Shown: piece by piece, positions 16,141 through 23,082 of the stretch | Layout: the number at the start of each line of letters is the position of its first letter | Numbering within the stretch: the stretch's first letter is position 1 | Notes under the pieces: generated by a model | What the model saw: the letters and a program-made list of their open reading frames with translations, nothing else | Database searches by the model: none | Told to the model about the DNA's origin: nothing | Origin: an uncultured Tessaracoccus sp. | Lineage (GTDB): Bacteria > Actinomycetota > Actinomycetes > Propionibacteriales > Propionibacteriaceae | DNA: 29,445 nt | Reading direction: 5' to 3' | Assembly: GCF_947255005.1 (NCBI RefSeq) | Contig: NZ_CAMYFI010000029.1 | Coordinates: 1-29,445 of the forward strand | Translations under genes and position numbers: made by a program

Positions 16141-16616
16141 ACGCCCAGCTCCCGCCGCAGTTTCGCGACGTGCCCCGTCGCCCGCACGTTGTATTGGGCG
16201 ACGCGCACCGTGCCGATGCCCTCCTCATCAACATCAATCACGAAGGTGGAACGGATGATGCCCTCGATCTCTTTGCCGTACAGCTTCTTGGTGCCGAACG
16301 CGGCGTAGGCTTTGATGACCTCGAGGCTGGGGTCGGCGAGCAGGGTGACGCTGAGCTCGGACTTCTCGGTGAATTTGGCGAGCTTCTCGACGGTGTCCGG
16401 TGAGCATCCGAGCACCGTGTAGCCGGCGTCGGCGAGTTCTTCCAGCGATGCAGAGAAATCGACGGCCTGGGTGGTGCAGCCGGGCGTCATTGCTGCGGGG
16501 TAGAAGTAGAGGATGACGGCCTGGCCGGCGAAGTCGGTGAGCGACACCTCTTGCCCTCGTTGATTCGGCAGGGTGAATGCTGGTGCGGGGGATCCATGAG
16601 TCAGACGAGCAACCAT
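16137..16616 (-). CDS. bcp: Thioredoxin-dependent peroxiredoxin (Bcp/PrxQ)
   Basis: This 159-aa peroxiredoxin of the Bcp/PrxQ class reduces hydrogen peroxide and organic hydroperoxides with electrons from thioredoxin. The peroxidatic cysteine is Cys47 in YPAAMTPGCTTQ, with the Pro and Thr of the active site present. The classical PrxQ resolving cysteine three to five residues later is missing (TTQAVDF). A second cysteine, Cys71 in VLGCSPD, is present but unusual as a resolver, so the enzyme may work as a 1-Cys type. ATG 16616 follows a TACAAT box by 7 nt and is probably leaderless. Its stop overlaps the proposed yigZ start. Confidence 0.92.
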   Translation of the reverse strand: MVARLTHGSPAPAFTLPNQRGQEVSLTDFAGQAVILYFYPAAMTPGCTTQAVDFSASLEELADAGYTVLGCSPDTVEKLAKFTEKSELSVTLLADPSLEVIKAYAAFGTKKLYGKEIEGIIRSTFVIDVDEEGIGTVRVAQYNVRATGHVAKLRRELGV

Positions 16617-16623
16617 ACGCCCA

Positions 16624-16629
16624 ATTGTA
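16624..16629 (-). promoter_or_regulatory. -10 box of bcp-yigZ operon
   Basis: On the minus strand this reads TACAAT, 7 nt before the bcp ATG (16616), giving a leaderless transcript. On the plus strand TAGGCT at 16634-16639 could be the -10 of the DUF3618 gene, so two divergent promoters overlap here. Confidence 0.5.
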
Positions 16630-16667
16630 CGGCTAGGCTGGGGTTACCAACGTGTGAAGGAGTGGTG

Positions 16668-17000
16668 ATGGCCAAGGAGCGAACCGTCGAAGATATTCGC
16701 GCTGAACTCGCCGGAACGCGAGCGAACTTGAAATCTTCGATTGCAGGATTCCGTGAATCCGTTGAGCCGAAGAACGTCGCCAAACAGAGCGTGGCCGAGG
16801 TGAAGCAATTTGCCCAGAATGAGTTCAACGAGGCGAAGAAGCAGTTCGTGCATGAGGATGGCAGCATTCGCACGCAGCGGATCCTCGCCATCGCCGGCGC
16901 GGTCGTCGGCGTCGTCGCGTTCGCGGTGACGCTCAACGCACTGTCGAAGCGTGGCCAGCTCAACGCGGCCAAGACGAAGAAGGCGATCACGGCCAAGTGA
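16668..17000 (+). CDS. DUF3618 membrane protein
   Basis: A 110-aa protein of the DUF3618 family. The N-terminal segment TVEDIRAELAGTRANLKSSI is the family signature, an amphipathic helix. One membrane span lies at about residues 72-90 (ILAIAGAVVGVVAFAVTL), and the tail is basic (KTKKAITAK). ATG 16668 has AAGGAG (16657-16662) 5 nt upstream; the frame is open to 16551 but those residues overlap bcp. Its stop overlaps the next gene by GTGA. DUF3618 proteins are common in actinobacteria, often near stress or envelope genes; no biochemical function is known to me. Confidence 0.85.
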   Translation: MAKERTVEDIRAELAGTRANLKSSIAGFRESVEPKNVAKQSVAEVKQFAQNEFNEAKKQFVHEDGSIRTQRILAIAGAVVGVVAFAVTLNALSKRGQLNAAKTKKAITAK

Positions 17001-17320
17001 GCGATGCCCAGCTAGCCATTCGGATGCTGCACGACCGGGTGCTCGTCGACGCCGAATCCGGCGACCAAGAGCGCACGAGTGGTGGAGGCATCCTGATTCC
17101 AGCCACCGTCCAAATGGGCAAGCGCCTGGCCTGGGCGAAAGTAGTCGCCGCCGGCCCTAGCGTGCGTGCCGTCGAAGTGGGAGACAGAGTGCTGTTCGAC
17201 CCCGAAGACAGAGCCGAGGTGGAGCTCAACGCCCGCCGCTACGTGCTGCTGCGCGAGCGCGACATCCACGCCGTCGCTGCAGAGCGTCTCGACGACGCCG
17301 GCACCGGGCTCTACTTGTAG
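16997..17320 (+). CDS. GroES-like co-chaperonin family protein
   Basis: A 107-aa protein resembling the GroES/Cpn10 fold: RMLHDRVLVDAES matches the first strand (PLHDRVLV in GroES), SGGGILIPATVQ the mobile-loop region that contacts GroEL, VVAAGPSVRAVEVGDRVLFDP the middle, and YVLLRERDIHAV the last strand. It differs from true GroES in its altered loop, an extra C-terminal tail, and no groEL beside it. The GTG start (16997) overlaps the DUF3618 stop, so the two are co-translated. It may be a specialised second co-chaperonin or a scaffold with a different job; the main groES-groEL operon is presumably elsewhere. Confidence 0.75.
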   Translation: MSDAQLAIRMLHDRVLVDAESGDQERTSGGGILIPATVQMGKRLAWAKVVAAGPSVRAVEVGDRVLFDPEDRAEVELNARRYVLLRERDIHAVAAERLDDAGTGLYL

Positions 17321-17334
17321 CCCCTCCCAAAAAA

Positions 17335-17411
17335 CTCGACGGAGCGCACTCCAGATGCCATTTTTGGCCCTCGAGGGGCGGTTTTCGCCATCTGTTGTGC
17401 GCTCCGTCGAG
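17335..17411. repeat. 77-bp imperfect palindrome between convergent genes
   Basis: Outer arms CTCGACGGAGCGCAC (17335-17349) and GTGCGCTCCGTCGAG (17397-17411) are perfect. Inner CAGATG/CATCTG also pairs, giving 22 of 25 matched positions. The centre CCCTCGAGGG (17368-17377) is itself a palindrome. It lies between the ends of the GroES-like gene and the sugar permease gene, so it could terminate transcription from both sides. The arms differ from those at 4269 and 27245. Confidence 0.8.
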
Positions 17412-17435
17412 CATCGCAGGAGCGGCTACAGTTCG

Positions 17436-18344
17436 TTATCCCTTGACCGCTCCTTCTGTAATACCGGCAATGAACTGCTTGGAACCGATCGCGAAGATAA
17501 TGATGAGCGGCACGACGGAGATGAGCGACGAAGCCATCAGCATGCCGTAATCGGTACCGTGAGCGGTTTTCAGCTGCGACAGTGCGACCTGCAATGTGAG
17601 CTTGCTGGGATCGTTCAACACAATCAACGGCCACATGAAATCGTTCCATGCGCCGATGAATGAGAACATGCCCAGGAACGCGAGAGCAGGCCGAATCGTA
17701 GGTAGGCAGACGTGTAGGTACTGCCGCCAGAATCCGCAGTTATCAATGCGAGCGGCTTCCAGTAGTTCGCGTGGAATGGCGTTTGAAGCGTACTGACGAA
17801 GCCAAAACACGCCGAACGCGCTCGCCAAGGAGGGGAAGATGAGCGCCTTGAGCGATCCGACCCACCCCAGCTTGCTCATGAACAGGAACTGGGGAATCGT
17901 CGCGAGCTGCGCCGGGAGCAGGAACGTTGCGAGCACGAGACCGAACAAAAACCGTTTGCCTGGGAACTCATACTTGGCAAATGCGAACGCCGCCAGCGAC
18001 GAAATGAAGAGTACGAGGACGGTCACACTAATTGCGACGAACGCGGTATTGGACATGGCCGCCCAGATGTTGATCTTATCCATGATCGCTCCGACGTTGT
18101 CGTCGAGACGATCACCAGGCGTCATGACCGGCGGGAACTTGTAGATCACCGACGAGGGCTGGGACGCCAGTACAAACATCCAGTAGAAGGGAAATATGGA
18201 AATGAGTGCGCCCAGGATGAGCAGGATGTGGCGTACGATCGCACCTCGATGGCGCCACCACGGTGGCCTGCGATTCGGACGGCTACTGGTTTCAATGGCT
18301 GCGCCTGCCAGAGCGGCCGGCACTGCGCGCTGGTTGATAGACAT
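17436..18344 (-). CDS. Carbohydrate ABC transporter permease (MalG type)
   Basis: This 302-aa inner-membrane permease of the MalG/UgpE type has six predicted spans. The cytoplasmic EAA loop reads LLEAARIDNCGFWRQYLHVC (about residues 192-211) and would contact the ATPase. A long polar N terminus precedes the first span (HILLILGALISIFPFYWMFV). ATG 18344 shares its A with the stop of the upstream permease (TGATG), so translation is coupled. It is the last gene of the binding protein-permease-permease operon. No ATP-binding subunit is encoded nearby; many actinobacterial sugar importers share one MsiK-type ATPase encoded elsewhere. Confidence 0.92.
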   Translation of the reverse strand: MSINQRAVPAALAGAAIETSSRPNRRPPWWRHRGAIVRHILLILGALISIFPFYWMFVLASQPSSVIYKFPPVMTPGDRLDDNVGAIMDKINIWAAMSNTAFVAISVTVLVLFISSLAAFAFAKYEFPGKRFLFGLVLATFLLPAQLATIPQFLFMSKLGWVGSLKALIFPSLASAFGVFWLRQYASNAIPRELLEAARIDNCGFWRQYLHVCLPTIRPALAFLGMFSFIGAWNDFMWPLIVLNDPSKLTLQVALSQLKTAHGTDYGMLMASSLISVVPLIIIFAIGSKQFIAGITEGAVKG

Positions 18345-19324
18345 CAGCCCTTCACCTTTCGTTCGCGGGTGACCAGCCAGTTGATGATGGAGAAGAACAT
18401 CACGACGACAAATACACCCCACGCGATGGTTGCACCGTAGCCGTAACGGTTCTCCTGGAATGCCACGGAGTAGAAGTAGAGCACCATCGTCATGCCTGAG
18501 TTGCCCACGCCGCCTGCCGCGGCCGCGCCCGACGACTGCGACGAGGTGAGTACCTGGGATTCTGTGAAGCTCTGGAGCGAACCGATGGTGGACATCAGCG
18601 TGATGAATAACACGATGGGTCGCAGCTGTGGCAGCGTGATGCGGAAGAAGGTCTGGAAGCCGTTCGCGCCGTCGATTGCTGCTGACTCGTACTGCGTTTT
18701 ATCTATGGCCTGCAAACCGGCGAGGATCAGCAGGGCGTTGTAGCCAACAAAGGACCAAGTCGTGAGGGCTGAGATAGCAATTTTGATGCCCCACTCGTTC
18801 TGGAGCCAGGCGATGTTCTCGAACCCGAACAGATTGACGATCACGTTGGCCAAGCCAAACTGGCTGGAGAACAGAGAGCTAAACAGAATGCCCATAGCCA
18901 CCATCGAAGTGACGTTGGGGATGAGGTAAATCACGCGATACGTGGTCGAGAAGCGCAAGGTTGAGTTCAGCATGAGCGCGACGATTGTGGCCAAGACGAG
19001 CGTCGGCACCGTGCCCATCACCCAAAGAATCAGGGTGTTGCCTAGCGCTTTGTAGAACAGTGGGTCAACGATGAGGTATTTGAAGTTCTCAAACCCGATG
19101 AACTCGATGTCACCGAGTCCGGACCAGTTCGTGAACGCCAATGCCATGGTGAACACCATGGGCATGGCGCCAAACATAAAGAAGAAAAAGAAGTACGGGG
19201 AAACCGCAAAGTATTGCGGAAGTGAACGTTTCATCCGTTTTCCCAGTGACGCAGCTCTCAACTCAGTACTGGGAGGGAGAGTGGCGCTGGCGCCACCCTC
19301 CCTGACAGCTGTTCCCGGATTCAT
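18344..19324 (-). CDS. Carbohydrate ABC transporter permease (MalF/UgpA type)
   Basis: A 326-aa permease with six spans and the MalF-type EAA loop YESAAIDGANGFQTFFRITL (about residues 216-235). It partners the MalG-type permease downstream to form the channel of a CUT1 sugar importer. The N-terminal 40 residues are polar and cytoplasmic. A Gly/Ala/Ser-rich loop (SSQSSGAAAAGGVGNSG) sits before the last span, a common actinobacterial insertion. ATG 19324 overlaps the stop of the binding-protein gene (ATGA). CUT1 systems carry di- and oligosaccharides, which fits the glycosidases on the other side of the locus. Confidence 0.92.
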   Translation of the reverse strand: MNPGTAVREGGASATLPPSTELRAASLGKRMKRSLPQYFAVSPYFFFFFMFGAMPMVFTMALAFTNWSGLGDIEFIGFENFKYLIVDPLFYKALGNTLILWVMGTVPTLVLATIVALMLNSTLRFSTTYRVIYLIPNVTSMVAMGILFSSLFSSQFGLANVIVNLFGFENIAWLQNEWGIKIAISALTTWSFVGYNALLILAGLQAIDKTQYESAAIDGANGFQTFFRITLPQLRPIVLFITLMSTIGSLQSFTESQVLTSSQSSGAAAAGGVGNSGMTMVLYFYSVAFQENRYGYGATIAWGVFVVVMFFSIINWLVTRERKVKG

Positions 19325-20622
19325 CGAACCGTAAGCCCCACTTGCTTAGCGATTCGTTTCGCTTGTGTCACGGCATCGTTCCAGGCCTGCTCGTGATCCT
19401 TCTTCGAAGATTCGATGAGGTCGATCTCGGCGAGGAAAGGCGCCTGCACAGCACCGGACTGCGGATCCTCATACAGAGGGCGTACGGTTTCTGCGGCGTG
19501 ACCGAACACCTCGGCCGCCTTCTGCCCGCCGAGGAATTCCACGGGGCCAGCGACTTCCTCCATCTCGAAAGCTTCCGGCGTTGCCGGGAAGTTGCCCTTG
19601 TCTTGGTACTCGTATGCCTGGTTCTTCGGGTTCAGCATGTACGTGATGATTTCGAAGGAAGCCTCAGGATCTTTCGCTCCTTCAGGGATGGTGAGGAACG
19701 AACCACCGCTGTTGGTCGCCTCGCCGGGATGCTCACAGACACGCCACTTGCCGGCCGTATCAGGGGCATCCACCATGAGGTCTGCAAGGTGCCACGACGC
19801 GCCGAAGTCGGCAGGAAGCTTACCTTCGTTGACGGCAGCAGCGGCGTCGGCACTGTTCGACTGGATGGTGGCGACGATGCCGGCGTCGAAGGCCTTCATC
19901 ATGACGTCCCAGGCGTGGCGGATGTGATCCTGGTTGCCGATGAATACGCCTTCCTCATCCACGAAACCCTTACCGGACTGCGGCCAAATGGTGTCGAACA
20001 GGCCGGCGCAGTTACGGATGAGGTAGGTGTCGGGTTTCTTCGAGTGCAGCTGCTTGCCAAGCTCGAAGTAGGCGTCCCATTCTCGGATTTCCTCGGCAAG
20101 CTTCTTCGGGTCGCTGGTGAGGCCGGCATCCTCGAACACGTCGGCGCGATAGAACAGCGCGGTGGGGCCGATGTCGATCGGGATACCCACCTGTTTGCCG
20201 TCCTTCGTGGTGGCCTGTTCCCACTTGTACTCCAGGTAGGTGCCTTTGATGTCCTTGGCGCCAACCGAGTTGAGGTCGACGAAGTACTTCGCCTGGGAGA
20301 GGAAGAAGGGGATATCCTGACCTTTGACGCCGGTGATGTCCGGCAGACCGCTGCCAGCAGCGAACGTGGTGGTGAGCTTTTGCTTGAAGTCGCCGCCAAT
20401 CACATCCTGGCGAAGCTTGTACTGCTTCAGGTCATTCGCGACGCCTTCTAGTACCTTCTTGCTGAAGCCTTCAGGCCAGGTCCACAACACCATGTCCTTC
20501 ACGTCACCATTGCCCGAGGCGTTTCCTCCGCCAGAAGAGCCCTGGGTGGAACACGCGGAGAGCCCGAGCATGCCGAGTGTGGCAGCCCCTCCGCCAAGTA
20601 GATTTCGCCGTGACAAGTTCAT
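19321..20622 (-). CDS. Sugar-binding lipoprotein of ABC transporter
   Basis: A 433-aa extracellular solute-binding protein (family 1) that captures the sugar and delivers it to the two permeases. ATG 20622 has AAGGAG 6 nt upstream. The signal begins MNLSRRNLLGG, a twin-arginine motif, and ends in lipobox LSAC (Cys about 23), so it is probably a Tat-exported lipoprotein. A Gly/Ser/Asn linker leads to the mature domain. DIGPTALFYRADVFEDAGL and the tryptophan-containing WTWPEG and WDAYFELGK segments are typical of oligosaccharide binders. It is the first gene of the importer operon, divergent from the DeoR regulator. The ligand cannot be read from sequence alone; the neighbouring GH38/GH20 genes suggest mannose/GlcNAc oligosaccharides. 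Confidence 0.92.
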   Translation of the reverse strand: MNLSRRNLLGGGAATLGMLGLSACSTQGSSGGGNASGNGDVKDMVLWTWPEGFSKKVLEGVANDLKQYKLRQDVIGGDFKQKLTTTFAAGSGLPDITGVKGQDIPFFLSQAKYFVDLNSVGAKDIKGTYLEYKWEQATTKDGKQVGIPIDIGPTALFYRADVFEDAGLTSDPKKLAEEIREWDAYFELGKQLHSKKPDTYLIRNCAGLFDTIWPQSGKGFVDEEGVFIGNQDHIRHAWDVMMKAFDAGIVATIQSNSADAAAAVNEGKLPADFGASWHLADLMVDAPDTAGKWRVCEHPGEATNSGGSFLTIPEGAKDPEASFEIITYMLNPKNQAYEYQDKGNFPATPEAFEMEEVAGPVEFLGGQKAAEVFGHAAETVRPLYEDPQSGAVQAPFLAEIDLIESSKKDHEQAWNDAVTQAKRIAKQVGLTVR

Positions 20623-20686
20623 TATTCGCTCCTTGAGGTAGCTCGCCGTGTTTCCCCTTCCATGGTTGTCACGGCGCTCGGTGTAG

Positions 20687-20694
20687 TCGATCAA
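20687..20694 (-). promoter_or_regulatory. TTGATCGA site near importer promoter
   Basis: On the minus strand this reads TTGATCGA, about 65 bp upstream of the binding-protein ATG and inside the weak promoter candidate. It is the same octamer as the copies next to the DeoR gene, so binding there could block the importer promoter. Confidence 0.4.
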
Positions 20695-20833
20695 AATGCT
20701 TCAACAAAGCGTGATATGGATTGCTGGCTTGGGCTTCATGTAGGAGGTGTTGCCCCGTTGCGACGCGACGACGGAAGATGTGGTCACCCTCCAAATAGCC
20801 ATTGACAAGCATGTTCATGTCTTCAGATCCGCC

Positions 20834-20905
20834 TTGATCGAGTATGTGATGCTCAATCTAGCATTGCCCCCGGTGAATTGAAAGATCATGATCGAGTTGA
20901 TCGAG
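20834..20905 (+). promoter_or_regulatory. Repeated TTGATCGAG sites, candidate DeoR operators
   Basis: TTGATCGAG at 20834-20842, ATGATCGAG at 20888-20896 and TTGATCGAG at 20897-20905 are direct repeats; the last two are back to back. The 10-bp palindrome GATCATGATC (20884-20893) overlaps the middle copy. They lie 39-110 bp upstream of the regulator start. DeoR-family repressors often bind several direct repeats, which fits autoregulation. Confidence 0.5.
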
Positions 20906-20931
20906 CCTGAGCGAAATAGGGCTGCCTGCGC

Positions 20932-20937
20932 TACGGT
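20932..20937 (+). promoter_or_regulatory. Candidate -10 box of DeoR operon
   Basis: TACGGT ends 6 nt before GTG 20944, where no Shine-Dalgarno sequence is visible, so the transcript may be leaderless. The -35 region (around 20908-20914) does not match consensus, as expected for a regulated promoter. Confidence 0.4.
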
Positions 20938-20943
20938 GTACCT

Positions 20944-21699
20944 GTGTTGAAAGCATCCCGGCAGGAGTCAATGTTGCACCTTTTGGAGGTGCGGCGTCGT
21001 GCTGGCATCGTCGACATCGCGAGCGAGCTCCGCGTGAGTGAAGCCACCGTGCGGCGTGATGTTGCTGAGCTTGAGGAGCAAGGCGTAGTGACACGCTCCT
21101 GGGGTGCCGTCGAGCTTGCTCGAGCCGTCGACGATCCGTTTCATGAGACCCTCGCCCGCGAACGTGCCGGCAAGGAGCGCATTGCGTGCGCGGCCGCGAA
21201 GCTGGTGCAGCCTGGCCAGACCGTCATCCTCGACATTGGCACGACCGTGCATTATTTGGCGCTGGCATTGCAAGAGATGCCCCTCACCATCCTCACCCCC
21301 TCACTCGCCGCATTCGAGGTGTTCCGTAACCAGCCCAACATCTCTGTGGTATTGCTGGGCGGCAGGTGGTCTGAGCCGTACCAATGTTTTGAGGGAGATC
21401 CCGTTGTAGACGCGCTGGCTCGCCAGCAGGCAGACATCGCCTTCCTTGGCTGTTCCGGAGTGGGGGATACCGGACGAATCCGAGACACCTCGTATACCCA
21501 AGCCGCTATGAAACGCGCCATGCGCGCGGCGGCGTCCCGCACGTACCTGTTGGCGGACGCCACCAAGCTCCCAGGGCAAGGCAATAGTGCTCCCTTCGAC
21601 CTCGCAGACATGGACGGGCTCATCACCGACATACGCACGCTCCCAGAGAAACTGGCCGAGCAGGTTGCAGCGATCGATTTGGAGGTAATCCACGCATGA
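20944..21699 (+). CDS. DeoR/GlpR-family transcription regulator
   Basis: A 251-aa DeoR-type regulator. The N-terminal winged helix-turn-helix is visible at about residues 21-45 (IVDIASELRVSEATVRRDVA, with the family signature R-R-D). The C-terminal sensor domain (about 75-230) has ILDIGTTVHYLALAL, VLLGGRW, FLGCSGVGDTGRIRD and YLLADATKLP, the fold that binds phosphorylated sugars in DeoR proteins. The ligand is therefore likely a sugar phosphate produced by the pathway. GTG 20944 is used. The stop overlaps the GH4 gene start (ATGA), so regulator and catabolic genes form one operon, presumably self-controlled and also controlling the divergent importer. Confidence 0.92.
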   Translation: MLKASRQESMLHLLEVRRRAGIVDIASELRVSEATVRRDVAELEEQGVVTRSWGAVELARAVDDPFHETLARERAGKERIACAAAKLVQPGQTVILDIGTTVHYLALALQEMPLTILTPSLAAFEVFRNQPNISVVLLGGRWSEPYQCFEGDPVVDALARQQADIAFLGCSGVGDTGRIRDTSYTQAAMKRAMRAAASRTYLLADATKLPGQGNSAPFDLADMDGLITDIRTLPEKLAEQVAAIDLEVIHA

Positions 21700-23081
21700 A
21701 ACTCACCATTTTGGGTGGAGGCGGTTTCCGTGTTCCGCTGGTGTACAGAGCGCTCATGGAGGACACCTCCGATGAACGCGTCGACGAAGTGCGCCTCTAC
21801 GACACCGATCCTGTGCAGCTCGCGGCCATCAAGAAAGTGCTCGAAGAGCTCGGTGCCACTGCTTCCGACGCACCTCGCGTCATCGCGACGACGGACCTCG
21901 GAGAGGCACTCCAGGGCGTAGACTTCGTGTTCTCTGCGATGCGAGTGGGCGGCACCGAGGGCCGCGCTGCCGACGAACGCATTGCGCTTCGCAACGGCGT
22001 CATCGGGCAGGAGACGGTGGGCGCAGGAGGCATCTCCTATGCCCTGCGTGGCATTCCCGTCGTCGTCAGTTTGGTAGAGCAACTGCGCAAGCATGCACCC
22101 GACGCCTGGGTGATCAACTTCACCAACCCAGCGGGAGTCATCACCGAGGTGATGCAGCGATCACTTGGTGACCGTGTGGTAGGAATCTGCGACTCCCCGG
22201 TGGGTCTCGCTCGCCGCGTGCTCACCACCCTGCAGGGCGAGGGGATCGTCGCCGACGATGTGCCCCCGCTCACCGCTGCCGATGGGCGGGTGCGCCTCGA
22301 CTACGCAGGCCTCAACCACCTGGGGTGGCTCACAAGTTTGCACGTCGATGGCGACGACGTGCTGCCGAGGTTGCTCGAGCGTGCCGACTTAATCGAATCT
22401 TTCGAGGAAGGGCGCCTCTTCGGGGCACCGCTGGTGCAGGCGTTGGGATGCCTCCCAAACGAATACCTCCACTATTACTATTTCGCCCGAGAAGACCTCC
22501 TACTGGACAGCAAATCAGAAGCCACGCGAGGGGTGTTCCTTGCCCAGCAGCAACGTCGCTTCTACGACGCAGCGACGAACGCCACGCACGACGTCCATGC
22601 TCTCTGGGAACAGTGCCGCCTGGAGCGCGAAGCAACCTACATGGCATCGAACCGAGACGCGGCAGGCGGTTTCGACCGAGACGCCGCCGACCTCGAGACT
22701 GGGGGATACGACAAGGTGGCGTTGGCGATCATGCATGCCATCGCCAACGACGTTCCCGCGCGGCTCATCTTGAACGTGGCTAACCGGGGCGTACTGCCCG
22801 ATCTCGACGACACGGCAGTGGTGGAGGTTCCCTGTGACGTCGACGGCAATGGCATCCACCCACTGCCGGGCGCGGCGCTCCCCGACCACGGGCGGGGCAT
22901 CGTCGTGAACGCGAAGTACGTGGAACGCCGCACCATTGCTGCCGCACTGCACGCATCGCGCAGCGACGCAGTGCTGGCGCTCGCGCACCATCCGCTCGTG
23001 GACTCCGTGAACGTTGCACGCAACATCTTGGACGACCTCGTCGCTCACTTCCGTGAACTGGCCTACTTGGAGAAGCACTGA
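21696..23081 (+). CDS. Family 4 glycosidase (6-phospho-beta-glucosidase-like)
   Basis: A 461-aa GH4 enzyme. This family cleaves glycosides by an NAD+- and Mn2+-dependent oxidation-elimination mechanism. The N-terminal Rossmann motif is TILGGGGFRVPLVYRAL. GQETVGAGG (about 108-116) is a family signature. The metal ligands are probably Cys165 in GICDSPVG and His208 in GLNHLGW. NEYLHYYYF follows the usual pattern. Closest resemblance is to 6-phospho-beta-glucosidases, but GH4 also holds alpha-glucosidases and other specificities. The neighbouring importer is an ABC system and not a PTS, so its substrate would be phosphorylated only if a kinase acts first. It overlaps deoR and lies one base before the mannosidase gene. 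Confidence 0.88.
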   Translation: MKLTILGGGGFRVPLVYRALMEDTSDERVDEVRLYDTDPVQLAAIKKVLEELGATASDAPRVIATTDLGEALQGVDFVFSAMRVGGTEGRAADERIALRNGVIGQETVGAGGISYALRGIPVVVSLVEQLRKHAPDAWVINFTNPAGVITEVMQRSLGDRVVGICDSPVGLARRVLTTLQGEGIVADDVPPLTAADGRVRLDYAGLNHLGWLTSLHVDGDDVLPRLLERADLIESFEEGRLFGAPLVQALGCLPNEYLHYYYFAREDLLLDSKSEATRGVFLAQQQRRFYDAATNATHDVHALWEQCRLEREATYMASNRDAAGGFDRDAADLETGGYDKVALAIMHAIANDVPARLILNVANRGVLPDLDDTAVVEVPCDVDGNGIHPLPGAALPDHGRGIVVNAKYVERRTIAAALHASRSDAVLALAHHPLVDSVNVARNILDDLVAHFRELAYLEKH

Positions 23082-23082
23082 C

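Larger units (their letters stand above)
20623..20943. promoter_or_regulatory. Divergent control region of sugar importer and DeoR operon
   Basis: This 321-bp gene-free region, locally richer in A+T, lies between two divergent operons. On the plus strand TTGACA (20802-20807) and TTGATC (20834-20839, followed after 19 nt by TAGCAT) are -35 candidates. On the minus strand TTGTTG followed after 16 nt by TACACC, near 20709-20682, is a weak promoter candidate. Several TTGATCGA copies are spread across it. Regulation of both operons by the adjacent DeoR protein is the natural inference. Confidence 0.6.
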
